Source: Hungatella sp.
Lineage (GTDB): Bacteria; Bacillota; Clostridia; Lachnospirales; Lachnospiraceae
Assembly (NCBI GenBank): GCA_009712635.1
Contig: WASS01000001.1
Coordinates: 1 to 64,000, forward strand
Length of the DNA stretch: 64,000 nucleotides
Direction of reading: 5' to 3'
Under the pieces are notes generated by a model, which saw only the letters and a program-made list of their open reading frames with translations, did no database searches and was not told where the DNA came from. Made by a program: the position numbers and the translations under genes. Position 1 is the stretch's first letter; each line of letters starts with the position of its first letter. Of the stretch, positions 8,694 through 17,272 are shown one piece after another.

Positions 8694-8745
8694 GAACCCT
8701 GGTAAGTGCAAGGATTCCTTGTGTTTACTGGGGTTTTTGTGTTTT
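8694..8745 (+). terminator. terminator after tRNA-Val
   Basis: A long imperfect hairpin (AACCCTGGTAA...GCAAGGA / TCCTTG...TTTACTGGGGTT) is followed by TTTTGTGTTTT. Confidence 0.75.
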
Positions 8746-8836
8746 AATAATTACGGTAAACTACCTAATAAAGCACGGATATAACCATGAATGCAAAAAG
8801 ATATCACACGAAATTGTATCCTGAAAATTATAATCC

Positions 8837-8877
8837 ACTATATAAAATGCGTCCTGAATATCCGCCTTTTATATAGT
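8837..8877. repeat. perfect A/T-rich inverted repeat
   Basis: ACTATATAAAA (8837-8847) and TTTTATATAGT (8867-8877) are perfect 11-bp complements with an extra GCG/CGC pairing inside. A 29-codon frame (8787-8876, starting MNAKRYHTKLYP) covers it, but its ribosome site is weak, so I do not call it as a gene. No U tract follows. The rest of 8746-8931 shows nothing else I can support. Confidence 0.45.
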
Positions 8878-8931
8878 AAAATTATTTATAAGCCTGATAA
8901 ATTTTATTATAAAGGAAATAAATGGAAACGC

Positions 8932-8960
8932 TTGACCATTCGAACAAATGTTCTTATAAT
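8932..8960 (+). promoter_or_regulatory. sigma-A promoter with an embedded LexA (SOS) box
   Basis: TTGACC (8932-8937), 17-bp spacer, TATAAT (8955-8960). The spacer holds CGAACAAATGTTCT (8941-8954), which matches the Gram-positive LexA/DinR consensus CGAACRNRYGTTYG at 13 of 14 positions. A repressor bound there would block the promoter. Confidence 0.65.
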
Positions 8961-8982
8961 TATCTCCAGGAGGTGATTATAG

Positions 8983-9162
8983 ATGAAAGCAAAATGTGAA
9001 CTTGAGCCAGTTTTGAATAAATGCCCCTATTTTGATCCAGTGGAGCAGGAATGTAACTCTGATAATAGCTGTTGCGGATTTTATAGAATTCCCAGCACAG
9101 AAAGTATTCCTAAGTATTTTAGGCAGCCACGGTGGTATGAACAGTATTATAAAAAACGATAA
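8983..9162 (+). CDS. small Cys-rich protein, possibly SOS-regulated
   Basis: 59 residues, starting MKAKCELEPVLNKCPYF and ending in PRWYEQYYKKR. Five Cys (CEL, NKCPY, QECN, SCC) suggest metal or disulfide binding. The first half is acidic, the tail basic and aromatic. The start is secure: AGGAGGTGATTATAG precedes the ATG. The promoter carries a LexA-like box and a terminator follows, so it is a self-contained unit. A diverged copy of its middle part lies at 39112-39180. I recognise no named family; PRWYE-type tails are common in small Lachnospiraceae proteins, from memory. Confidence 0.8.
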   Translation: MKAKCELEPVLNKCPYFDPVEQECNSDNSCCGFYRIPSTESIPKYFRQPRWYEQYYKKR

Positions 9163-9166
9163 TGCA

Positions 9167-9196
9167 AAGCGGGCTCGGTATACCGGACCCGCCTTT
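9167..9196. terminator. terminator between convergent genes
   Basis: AAAGCGGG...CGG-TATA-CCG...CCCGCCTTT. The stem is GC-rich with A and T flanks, so it can serve both the small Cys-rich gene and the secreted protein gene. Confidence 0.7.
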
Positions 9197-9203
9197 AATC
9201 AAA

Positions 9204-10739
9204 TTATTCTCTTACTCTTACATATACTCTGCCAACGACGTTTCCTTCTGCGTCCTTTGCACTGATTAAAACCAATCCTTTGCTCAGTGCTGTAACTTTT
9301 CCTTTGCTTGTTACATTTGCTATTGATGAATCCATCGGAGCCCATGTGATATTTGCTGTGTTTGTAAAATCATCTGCTGTTAGTCTGGCTGTCTCTCCAA
9401 CTTTTAAATCAATAGCAAGCCTGTAATCGTCTGCATTCTCCACAACTAATACGTTTATGTAATCTGTATAGGAGCCGTCCACACTCTTTACTGTTATGAC
9501 TGTATTACCGGGTGCCAGAGCTGTCACGATACCTTTTTCATTTACCGTGGCAACCGTTGGCTCTGAAGAAGACCATGACATTTGTGTATTAACATTCAAA
9601 TCATCATCTACACTTAATCGAAGTGCCTCGGATACCTCTAATACTACTTTTAATTTAGCTTCGGTTGTTGGAGGTGTTTGAGATGCCTCAGGAGTAGCCG
9701 AGGCTTCGTTTGAATTTGTTATCTCTGTACCATTATAATCGGCGGATACAATATAATAATACATGGTTCCATTTGTTACATTAGTATCTGTATAGGAAAG
9801 TTCAGTTAAATTGGTCGCAATAGATGTGTATGGTCCACCTGCAGTTGTAGCACGCTTAATGTTATAGCTTGTGGCTTTTATAACTGCGTCCCATGATAAA
9901 TCTATTTTGGAATTTTTTCCATTTGCCTTCAGACTTAATAAATCGCTTTCTTTAACATTTATTGCTGAGTCAAAAAATTGTAAATTGTCTAAATCGGCTT
10001 TTTTTAAATAAAAATCTGTATAACCTCCAAACATACCGTTGAAACTTGCCGGGGATATTCCAACAAATATATAATTATTATTACTGATATCATGCTTATC
10101 AGTTGTTATTGCCGTTGTCTGTGCTACTGGAGTTGTCATATTATCCACGTATAATTTGACTGAATTATTATTTGTTGTTCCATCCCATGTGTATAAGATA
10201 TCATGCCACTCTCCATCACATATACTATCTGGACTCTGTAATTCAAAATTAATCGATGTATTCTTTTCTATAATCCAGAGACTACCTGGTTTAGACGCTT
10301 CTAGCTCACTATCTATATTTAATGCATTATTTCCAATACCCATATAAATCGTATATCCATCCTTACCCATATATGCTAATAATATTGGTTCAGATTTTTC
10401 AGTGACGGTTGAGGCGTTTTTTCTGAATTGGAATCTAATTGATCTTGCACCTATAGGTAAAGCTTTAGATGGAATACCAAGGTAATCCCCGTTTTCAAAA
10501 TGTTTTGCTTGACCTATTCCATTATAGCCAGTAACAGGAGAACTGCTAACATGATTAACACCACCTACTGCATCTTTACCTATAAAAGAATCGTAAACAA
10601 TAGTATTACTATCATATTCGAAATTGTATTCGTGAACAGGTTTAACTTCATCTGCAAATGTAGTAACCTGCCCTAGAAACAATACACAAAACATAAAATA
10701 AATACTTGATACTAATCCTTTGAATGCTCTACTACTCAT
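9204..10739 (-). CDS. secreted multidomain protein (LamG-like, FnIII, two Big2-like domains)
   Basis: 511 residues. A signal peptide is seen (hydrophobic YFMFCVLFLGQVTTFA, likely cut after TFA). Residues about 30-270 look like a LamG/concanavalin jelly roll (HEYNFEYDSN...GEWHDILYTWDG...LYVDN). About 275-360 is a fibronectin type III domain (KIDLSWDAVIKATSYNIKRAT...MYYYIVSA). Two Big2-like repeats follow (WSSSEPTVATVNEKGIVTALAPG and WAPMDSSIANVTSKGKVTALSKG). No enzyme domain, LPXTG or S-layer motif is present, so it is probably released or loosely attached and binds carbohydrate or another surface. The start has GGAGGTATATGT before it. Confidence 0.8.
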   Translation of the reverse strand: MSSRAFKGLVSSIYFMFCVLFLGQVTTFADEVKPVHEYNFEYDSNTIVYDSFIGKDAVGGVNHVSSSPVTGYNGIGQAKHFENGDYLGIPSKALPIGARSIRFQFRKNASTVTEKSEPILLAYMGKDGYTIYMGIGNNALNIDSELEASKPGSLWIIEKNTSINFELQSPDSICDGEWHDILYTWDGTTNNNSVKLYVDNMTTPVAQTTAITTDKHDISNNNYIFVGISPASFNGMFGGYTDFYLKKADLDNLQFFDSAINVKESDLLSLKANGKNSKIDLSWDAVIKATSYNIKRATTAGGPYTSIATNLTELSYTDTNVTNGTMYYYIVSADYNGTEITNSNEASATPEASQTPPTTEAKLKVVLEVSEALRLSVDDDLNVNTQMSWSSSEPTVATVNEKGIVTALAPGNTVITVKSVDGSYTDYINVLVVENADDYRLAIDLKVGETARLTADDFTNTANITWAPMDSSIANVTSKGKVTALSKGLVLISAKDAEGNVVGRVYVRVRE

Positions 10740-10744
10740 ACATA

Positions 10745-11271
10745 TACCTCCAAAATTTATCTTTTGTATTTTGTATTATTATTGTTGTTCAAAATATTCT
10801 AAATCAATAAATAAAAGTGCAAAAAAGAAAGCCATTAGAATATAACAAATGACTTGTGAATTTTTTATATAATCGATTATGGTATTCAGGGATTTCGGCT
10901 TTTGATTTATGTTTTAGAATGCATTTATATTATCATCTAATATCATTCTGGGCAATTGGTAACCTTGCCAAACAATTTTAGCACTATTTCACCAATCACA
11001 GATACTATAGCCCCCCTCCTGATCCTAAGTAAATGTCACTGTAACCATCTTACCATTAGCCTCACAGCATATATCTTTCCGAAATTATCCACAAGCTGAG
11101 ACTTAAATATCCAGTACCAAAGGTCCATTCTTAATCATGGTACTAATTATACCGAATGCACTTGCCTGTATCGCCTCCTTCCATAAAAAGGCATAACGAA
11201 ATTAACTACGAATTATACGCTTTCCTGTATGAGTATTCCTCTAATAGGAGTAAAGTATCTAATCTATATAG
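10745..11271. other. intergenic region, mostly without recognisable features
   Basis: About 530 bp of A/T-rich DNA upstream of the secreted protein gene. On the minus strand near 11112-11200 a frame of about 30 codons ends in MIKNGPLVLDI and lacks a start codon; it may be the tail of a lost gene. No tRNA, repeat array or clear promoter beyond the A/T-rich stretch next to 10740 was seen. Confidence 0.4.
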
Positions 11272-11316
11272 AAAACACCGGGATTCCTTAACAGTCCAAG
11301 GTATTCCAGTGTTTTT
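11272..11316 (-). terminator. terminator of the acetyltransferase gene
   Basis: AAAACACCGG...CCTT / AAGG...CCAGTGTTTTT forms an inverted repeat just after the minus-strand gene, with U runs on both sides. Confidence 0.65.
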
Positions 11317-11324
11317 AATAATAA

Positions 11325-11822
11325 TTATCTTTTTATTGAATAATAAATACAATGCTGCAATCTATCCTGATAAACTAAATCTTCTTCCTGATCAATTCTT
11401 TTCATACCACATTTCTCCATCACCCGAATACTCGCTTTATTTGTGTCAAAAGTACCCGTAATAACTTCATTATATCCCCTCATAAATAAATCTTCTATAA
11501 CAGCTTTTAACACCTCTGTTGCATAACCATTATTATGATATTTCGGATTAATAACATAACCCAGTTCTATTTTAACCGTATCCCTAGATACATCATTAAC
11601 CCAGCCAATTAATTGACCATCCTTATAAACACCAAATTCATAATGGTCATCTGAATAAGAAAACTTCTGAATTTTCTTAAACAGAGTATACGCTTCTTCT
11701 TTCGTATTAAAGTCAGGTATCATATAGGTTTTCTTAATAATTTCATTCATTAACAATGCGGCCATATCCTCTTGGACTCCATCGGAATAAGGTCTAATTA
11801 CTAATCTTTTTGTTGTTATCAT
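11325..11822 (-). CDS. GNAT-family N-acetyltransferase (RimJ/RimL-like)
   Basis: 165 residues from the start at 11822, chosen because AGGAGGATTTT precedes this ATG; the frame is open 20 codons further upstream without a ribosome site. Seen: TTKRLVIRPYSDG at the N terminus, the acetyl-CoA loop ELGYVINPKYHNNGYATEVLKAV (variant of Q/RxxGxG/A), and NKASIRVMEKCGMKR at the end. RimL-like proteins acetylate ribosomal or other protein N termini, or drugs; the substrate here is unknown. It is monocistronic and divergent from the ACT-domain gene. Confidence 0.8.
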   Translation of the reverse strand: MITTKRLVIRPYSDGVQEDMAALLMNEIIKKTYMIPDFNTKEEAYTLFKKIQKFSYSDDHYEFGVYKDGQLIGWVNDVSRDTVKIELGYVINPKYHNNGYATEVLKAVIEDLFMRGYNEVITGTFDTNKASIRVMEKCGMKRIDQEEDLVYQDRLQHCIYYSIKR

Positions 11823-11938
11823 AAAATCCTCCTCATTAAAACTACTTGACCTCAAACATAAATTGTAGTACATTATACACAATTATTTATATTTATTCAC
11901 GCAGACTTTGCCGCCGGGTAAAGTATCAAACCAGCGTT

Positions 11939-11989
11939 CAGATTTCATACCATTAGGCCATTGAAGGTATGATAATCTGGACTTTTTTT
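11939..11989 (+). promoter_or_regulatory. terminator-like leader hairpin before the ACT-domain gene
   Basis: CAGATTTCATACC pairs with GGTATGATAATCTG and is followed by ACTTTTTTT, all upstream of the start at 12007 on the same strand. The upstream gene is divergent, so only a transcript started between about 11885 and 11930 would meet it. This looks like an attenuator. No T-box motif or riboswitch family was recognised. Confidence 0.45.
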
Positions 11990-12006
11990 AATAAGGAGGA
12001 ACTGAA

Positions 12007-12372
12007 ATGGATTTGCAGATTATTGACAGGAAGTTTTCCATATGTAAGCTGAACGAAATAAGTACTGAGGTTTTTAATCATGAATTTACATTTATCAGCA
12101 AGACTGATAACGAATTATCGTTGATATGCGAAACCGATCATATGCCGGAAATAAATCTGACTGCAGAGCATGGTTGGAGTTGTTTTCGGATTGCGGAGGA
12201 TGCGTCATTTGAAAAGTATGGCATGATTGCATTCTTATCTAAAATTATTGCAGATGAGAAGACTTGCATTTTGGTTGTAGCCACTTATGATACGGATTAC
12301 ATATTTTTAAAAGAAGATCGATTAGAAGACGTAAAAAAAGCCTTGCTGGCAAATGGGTGCAAATTTATCTAA
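12007..12372 (+). CDS. ACT-domain protein
   Basis: 121 residues resembling small ACT-type regulators (an ACT_7/CASTOR-like fold). Seen: N-terminal strands RKFSICKLNE, ELSLICETDHMPE, the middle block GWSCFRIAED, then KYGMIAFLSKIIADEKTCILVVATYDTDYIFLKEDRLEDVKKALLANGCKF, a classic beta-alpha-beta-beta ACT ending. Such proteins bind amino acids or small ligands. It has AAGGAGGAACTGAA as its ribosome site and is preceded by a possible attenuator hairpin. The ligand is unknown, and no enzyme domain is fused. Confidence 0.75.
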   Translation: MDLQIIDRKFSICKLNEISTEVFNHEFTFISKTDNELSLICETDHMPEINLTAEHGWSCFRIAEDASFEKYGMIAFLSKIIADEKTCILVVATYDTDYIFLKEDRLEDVKKALLANGCKFI

Positions 12373-12464
12373 TTACCCAGTCCGCCCTACTTAGAAAGAA
12401 TACATAACAGGCATCCGCATACTATATACCATAAGTAAAAGTAAAAACAGATCGGAGGCCGGTT

Positions 12465-14135
12465 ATGCAAAAAATATTGGATGAGAATTATTACGATTTT
12501 ATCATTGATAACTCCATGATACCCAGATATAGTACCGGAGATAATATTACATTATTAAATGATGCTCATTCATTGCTGCATGTCTCCAGAAGTGTGATGG
12601 ACGTTTGCGATATCGGACGCACTCCCTATTACGCCTTTCCATCCGTTTATACCCTTGCCTCTTCTGCCAGTGATGAAATTTCACCCAATAAAACAGTGGA
12701 GTACAAAACAGATTACAATCTCCTTGGGCAATGTACACTGGTTGGAATTGTAGACACAGGGATCGATTATCAGCATCCGGCTTTCCGTAATGCAGATGGT
12801 TCCACCCGCATCGTATCCCTCTGGGATCAGACTGACCAGAGCGGGGCAATTCCAAAAGACTTTACCTATGGTACAGAATACAACAAACAGCAGATCAATG
12901 CCGCACTGCTTTCCAATAACACGCTGTCACTCGTCCCTACAGTTGATACAGTCGGCCATGGAACTGCCATAGCCAGTATTATATCAGGCAGTAACGATAC
13001 CAAAAATTCATTTAGTGGAATTGTTCCCTATAGCGAACTTGTTGTGGTGAAATTAAAAGAAGCAAAGAAAAATCTGAGAAATGTTTTTTTAATACCAGAG
13101 GATGAACTGTGTTTCCAGGAATCTGATGTTATCCTTGGTATCCGTTATCTGGTTGAAGAAGCAAAAAAAATGGAGCGCCCACTTGTCATTTGTATTGCAA
13201 TGGGAACCAGCCAGGGAATTCATGACGGGCAGGGCGTGATGAGCCAGTATCTGGCAAATCTTCTGCTCTTATCAGGTATTAATGTTTCCATTGCTGCAGG
13301 TGATGAAGGGAACCGTGGCCGGCACTATTTTGGAAGCATTAATTCGGCTCCCTATAGTACCGAATTCCAGTTAAACATAGGTAATGAAGACAAAAAATTA
13401 TCCATGGAAATATGGCCCAGCATTCCTGGCAGACCGGCAATCCAGATTATTTCTCCGGATCGATTGATTACATATAAAATTGAACCTTCCTTTAATGAAT
13501 GTATCAAATTTGCTTTTGACCAGGGTCTGGTATGGGTAAATAACATTATTTTTGAGGAAGAAACCGGGCAGCAGCTGATATTAATACGCTTTGACCAGGC
13601 TGAACCAGGGCTTTGGACCTTCCGCCTGGATAGTACGGAAAACCAGCCTTTTTATTTTAATTCCTGGCTACCGTCTGGTAATCTCATATCGGATTATACC
13701 TACTTTATAAATGCAAGTCCCGATACTACCATAATCAATCCGGGAAATTCAATTAATACTCTGACTACCTCTGCCTACAACCAGATTGACGATTCAATAT
13801 TAGTACAGTCCAGCAGAGGCTATACCAGCAACGGAATGGTTAAACCAGACATTGCAGCTCCCGGTTACCAGATCCCATGCGCACTTCCCCAAAACCGGTA
13901 CGGATCTATGAGCGGGACAGGAGCTGCGGCTGCCCAGGCGGCGGGAGGTATCGCCATGGTCATGGAATGGACTCTGTGCAAAGGGAATTTTACCTCTCTT
14001 ACCGGAAAACAGATTAACCGCATGATTGCCCGTGGAGCAAAACGCAGCAGCTCCTATCTCTATCCCAATAATGTATGGGGTTATGGACAGTTAGATATTA
14101 ATGGGTTAATTACCCGGCTGATTAATGTTTTATAA
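12465..14135 (+). CDS. subtilisin-like (S8) Csp-family protein with an inactive catalytic site
   Basis: 556 residues, related to the Csp germination proteases that process spore SleC. Catalytic Asp97 (GIVDTGID) and His165 (VGHGTAIAS) are present. The nucleophile position reads SGTGAAAAQ in place of SGTSMAAP, so Ser is Gly486. The oxyanion Asn is Asp280 (AAGDEGN). It should therefore be a pseudoprotease, like CspC or CspA of Clostridioides difficile. There is no signal peptide; the jelly-roll insertion typical of Csp proteins (about residues 290-450) is there. It has its own ribosome site (GGAGGCCGGTT) and no sleC beside it. A role in germinant sensing is inference. Confidence 0.8.
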   Translation: MQKILDENYYDFIIDNSMIPRYSTGDNITLLNDAHSLLHVSRSVMDVCDIGRTPYYAFPSVYTLASSASDEISPNKTVEYKTDYNLLGQCTLVGIVDTGIDYQHPAFRNADGSTRIVSLWDQTDQSGAIPKDFTYGTEYNKQQINAALLSNNTLSLVPTVDTVGHGTAIASIISGSNDTKNSFSGIVPYSELVVVKLKEAKKNLRNVFLIPEDELCFQESDVILGIRYLVEEAKKMERPLVICIAMGTSQGIHDGQGVMSQYLANLLLLSGINVSIAAGDEGNRGRHYFGSINSAPYSTEFQLNIGNEDKKLSMEIWPSIPGRPAIQIISPDRLITYKIEPSFNECIKFAFDQGLVWVNNIIFEEETGQQLILIRFDQAEPGLWTFRLDSTENQPFYFNSWLPSGNLISDYTYFINASPDTTIINPGNSINTLTTSAYNQIDDSILVQSSRGYTSNGMVKPDIAAPGYQIPCALPQNRYGSMSGTGAAAAQAAGGIAMVMEWTLCKGNFTSLTGKQINRMIARGAKRSSSYLYPNNVWGYGQLDINGLITRLINVL

Positions 14136-14145
14136 TCCATAAATA

Positions 14146-16542
14146 TTAATGTTTCTTTTGTCTGATCTTCCTGTACAATTCATCCAGCTTCTCAATACCA
14201 ATGGTCAGATACCGGAAAAGAGACTCTGCAGCAAAGGAAAAAACAATCAATAATAACACACATATATTAGACATTTCACTTATGGCAAACAGCTGATTAA
14301 GAAAGATCCCGCAAAATTCCAAACCCAGTATATTAAATATTATAATGCCGTTTTTCAAAGGATTGAGAGGCGCACTGATCTTCGTGAGTATCATAAAGCC
14401 AACTACAGACAAAAGCATGGTAGACGCAGTGGCAATATCATTCTTAGGAAGTGAAAATACTTCTCCGCAAACCACCAGGGCTCCCACTGCCAGTACGTCT
14501 GTCAAACCAGCAGGAAGTGCTTTAATCAGCACATTTTTCAGGAAATGACCCTTGATGAGGTTCTTATTTGGTTCCAAGGCCAGCAAAAATCCGGGAAAAC
14601 CTATGGTAAACATACTGATCAGCGATATTTGGGAAGGTTCCAGTGGGTAGGTAAACGAAATTACCAGTGAAAGCAGAGCGAGCAAAATGGAGAAGATGTT
14701 CTTCACCAAAAATAATACCGCCGATCGCTGTACATTATTTACTACTCGTCTTCCTTCTATTACCACGTTAGGCATATGGGCAAAATCGGAATCCAGTAAA
14801 ACCACCTGAGCCGCCTGTGCAGCAGCTTCACTTCCCGATGCCATTGCCACGCTGCAATCTGCATCCTTCATTGCAAGAATATCATTTACTCCGTCTCCAG
14901 TCATAGCGACCGTATGACCGGCCTTTTGCAGTGCCTGTACCAGCTTTTGTTTCTGTTTGGGCGTAACACGCCCGAAAACCGTATATTCCTCTAAAGCACT
15001 TGCAAGCTTACTGTCTGTATCCAGTGTCCCTGCATCTATGAACTGATCTGCATGTTCTATTCCTGCACGTTTGGCAACCTCCGATACTGTCTCTGGATTG
15101 TCTCCCGATATGACTTTGACGCATACCCCCTGCTCTTTGAAATAAGAAAAGGTCTCTCTTGCATTTTCCCGAATGGGATTTGTTAAAATAATATATCCCA
15201 ACGGTACTACCTTTTCTGTCAGTCCATCCTTCAGACTGCTTCCTTCATATTTTCCCAGCAAAAGGACTCTGTGACCATTTTTAATATAAGAGCTGATTTC
15301 AGGAAGTACAAAAGGATACTCTTCCCGCATTACAAATTCAGGTGCCCCAAGTAAGAAGCTGCCATCTGAAAATGATACCCCGCTGTATTTTGTAGTAGAA
15401 GAAAATGGAATAACCTCAATGGTTTCCCGTTTTTTTGAATTGTTATTAAATGATGCAACGTACTCCCGGATTGCATGCATGGTTGCATTATCATCCGGAA
15501 TGGACATAGCATAATCCGTTAAAAGCAGTTCAAGTTCTTCTTTCGTCTTAACCATCTGGGTATTTACTTTGCTTGGGATAACTTCCAAAACCTCCATACC
15601 CGGTTCCGTTATTGTCCCTGTCTTATCGACGCACAGAACGTCTACCCTGGCAAGAGCTTCGATACTTTTCATATCATGGAGAATGACCTGTTTTTTTGCC
15701 AATCGCATGGTACTTAAGGCAAGAGCAATGGTAGTCAGTAAATAGAGACCCTCTGGAATCATACCGATAATAGCAGCTACCATGGAAACAATGCTTTTTT
15801 GCATGGTTTCATGATTCAGATAATATCCCTGAGAAAACAAAAGAATACCAATGGGTATAATTCCTATACCAATCCATTTCACCAGCTGATTGATGGAGCG
15901 TATCATTTCTGACTGCTCACCGCTGCCCATCGCTTTTGCTTCAGCCGTGAGTTTCGTTATATAGGAATCATTTCCTACATGTTCCAGCTTTGCATAGCAT
16001 TGCCCGGATACCACAAAACTCCCTGACAAAAGACTGCTTCCGCTTATCTTTTCAATTTCATCTGCCTCACCTGTTAAAAGGGCTTCATTGACCTGTATAC
16101 AACCCTCAATCACAGTTGCATCTGCACAGATCTGATTTCCGGCTGACAGTAAGACAATATCGTCCTTTACTAATTGCTGGGATAGAATTTGTTTCTGTAC
16201 TCCATTTCTGAACACGATCGAATGAGGGGCATTAATTAAATTCATCTTATCCAATATTTGTTTGGCCCGAAGCTCCTGGACAATTCCTATTATTATGTTT
16301 CCTATTATAACAGGTAAAAATGTCAGGTTGCGGTAGGAACCAACGTAAATCAGCAGTATAGCTATGATTAAAAAAATCAGGTTAAAATAGGTCAGTATAT
16401 TGGACAGAATTATATTTTTAACGGACTTTCCTGTTGAAATGTCGCTCTGATTTACCAGCCCCTGTTCTACTCTTTCATTTACCTCATCTTCCGTAAGCCC
16501 TCTCCAGCCAGTGTTTTGGGAATCATTTGTCATATCACTCAT
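14146..16542 (-). CDS. P-type cation-transporting ATPase
   Basis: About 798 residues. Seen: actuator loop NEALLTGEADEIEK (TGE), TM4 motif GMIPEGLYLLTTIALALS, phosphorylation site CVDKTGTITEPG, and hinge MTGDGVNDILAMKDADCSVAM. The C-terminal transmembrane half is complete. PEGL in TM4 fits Ca2+ or similar divalent-cation exporters of the PacL/CaxP kind; there is no heavy-metal CPC motif and no N-terminal CxxC domain. The start at 16542 is chosen because ATGAGGTG lies just before it; the frame is open 6 codons upstream. No regulator is adjacent. The substrate is inference only. Confidence 0.85.
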   Translation of the reverse strand: MSDMTNDSQNTGWRGLTEDEVNERVEQGLVNQSDISTGKSVKNIILSNILTYFNLIFLIIAILLIYVGSYRNLTFLPVIIGNIIIGIVQELRAKQILDKMNLINAPHSIVFRNGVQKQILSQQLVKDDIVLLSAGNQICADATVIEGCIQVNEALLTGEADEIEKISGSSLLSGSFVVSGQCYAKLEHVGNDSYITKLTAEAKAMGSGEQSEMIRSINQLVKWIGIGIIPIGILLFSQGYYLNHETMQKSIVSMVAAIIGMIPEGLYLLTTIALALSTMRLAKKQVILHDMKSIEALARVDVLCVDKTGTITEPGMEVLEVIPSKVNTQMVKTKEELELLLTDYAMSIPDDNATMHAIREYVASFNNNSKKRETIEVIPFSSTTKYSGVSFSDGSFLLGAPEFVMREEYPFVLPEISSYIKNGHRVLLLGKYEGSSLKDGLTEKVVPLGYIILTNPIRENARETFSYFKEQGVCVKVISGDNPETVSEVAKRAGIEHADQFIDAGTLDTDSKLASALEEYTVFGRVTPKQKQKLVQALQKAGHTVAMTGDGVNDILAMKDADCSVAMASGSEAAAQAAQVVLLDSDFAHMPNVVIEGRRVVNNVQRSAVLFLVKNIFSILLALLSLVISFTYPLEPSQISLISMFTIGFPGFLLALEPNKNLIKGHFLKNVLIKALPAGLTDVLAVGALVVCGEVFSLPKNDIATASTMLLSVVGFMILTKISAPLNPLKNGIIIFNILGLEFCGIFLNQLFAISEMSNICVLLLIVFSFAAESLFRYLTIGIEKLDELYRKIRQKKH

Positions 16543-16660
16543 CTTACACCTCATAATCATTTTATAAGTTTCTATTGTATCAATAATATCTTAAACAACT
16601 GCTAAATCTTTATTAATTATTCTAAAGCATAATGAAAATTTTTATTTGCTATATTTTATA

Positions 16661-16689
16661 TTGACTATTGTTCTCTTCTGTGGTATATT
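16661..16689 (+). promoter_or_regulatory. sigma-A promoter of the cold-shock gene
   Basis: TTGACT (16661-16666), 17-bp spacer, TATATT (16684-16689). The predicted start near 16696 gives a leader of about 120 nt. Confidence 0.75.
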
Positions 16690-16716
16690 AAATTAGTATT
16701 TTAATAAAGTTTTGAT

Positions 16717-16775
16717 TTCGCATATATTTGTAAGTCATTATTCTATTGATGATTTACAAGTATATGCGATTTTTA
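16717..16775 (+). promoter_or_regulatory. long leader hairpin with U tract upstream of cspA
   Basis: TCGCATATATTTGTAAGTCAT pairs almost fully with the segment ending in TATATGCGA (about 20 pairs, several A-U or G-U) and is followed by TTTTT. Its position in the 5' leader and its A/U-rich stem suggest a temperature-sensitive attenuator or RNA thermometer. Confidence 0.5.
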
Positions 16776-16818
16776 GTTTTAAGCAGAATACACAATAATT
16801 TTAAGGAGGTATCTTTTC

Positions 16819-17019
16819 ATGAAAAAAGGTACAGTAAAATGGTTTAATGCACAAAAAGGTTTTGGTTTCATCTGTGACGAAGAAGGCAACGATATTTTCG
16901 TTCATTTCTCCGGTCTTGCTATGGAAGGTTTCAAATCCTTAGAAGATGGCCAGTCTGTTGTTTTCGAAACAATCAACGGCAACCGTGGTCTTCAGGCAGT
17001 TAACGTTCACGTAGCTTAA
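16819..17019 (+). CDS. cspA: cold-shock protein (CspA family)
   Basis: 66-residue single CSD-fold RNA chaperone. RNP1 is KGFGFICDE and RNP2 is DIFVHFSG; the surface aromatics for nucleic-acid binding are kept. It binds single-stranded RNA/DNA and melts structure. The ribosome site is AAGGAGGTATCTTTTC. The strong promoter at 16661 and the structured leader at 16717-16775 fit cold- or growth-dependent control. It is monocistronic. A GC-containing hairpin at 17157-17191 may end the message. Confidence 0.93.
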   Translation: MKKGTVKWFNAQKGFGFICDEEGNDIFVHFSGLAMEGFKSLEDGQSVVFETINGNRGLQAVNVHVA

Positions 17020-17156
17020 TTTTATAAGATGTACGAATCACGTCTATTGATCCATTTTCTTCAAATACCCATTTGATAAGGTGAATTTGTTAAAGTGAAA
17101 GTGTACCAACTATCTGTATTTTAAAAAGTCAGAGTTATTTTTATTTATTACAGCTA

Positions 17157-17191
17157 AGCCAGCAAGGTTTATTTTATATTCCCTGCTGGCT
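17157..17191 (+). terminator. weak terminator-like hairpin after cspA
   Basis: AGCCAGCA / TGCTGGCT with an 18-nt loop. The following sequence is A/T-rich but lacks a clean U run. Confidence 0.4.
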
Positions 17192-17224
17192 CAAACTATT
17201 TATAAATTATTTTATATCATTGTT

Positions 17225-17264
17225 AAAAAAGGCGGGTACCGGAATCAACCGGATACCCGCCTTT
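17225..17264. terminator. terminator of the Cys/Asn-rich gene
   Basis: AAAAAAGGCGGGTA...CCGG / CCGG...TACCCGCCTTT. It lies directly after the minus-strand stop codon and is usable in both directions. Confidence 0.75.
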
Positions 17265-17272
17265 CATAGAAT

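Noticed and set aside
11156-11461. 101-codon plus-strand frame
   Set aside because: It overlaps the acetyltransferase gene and its terminator in antisense and lacks a ribosome site.
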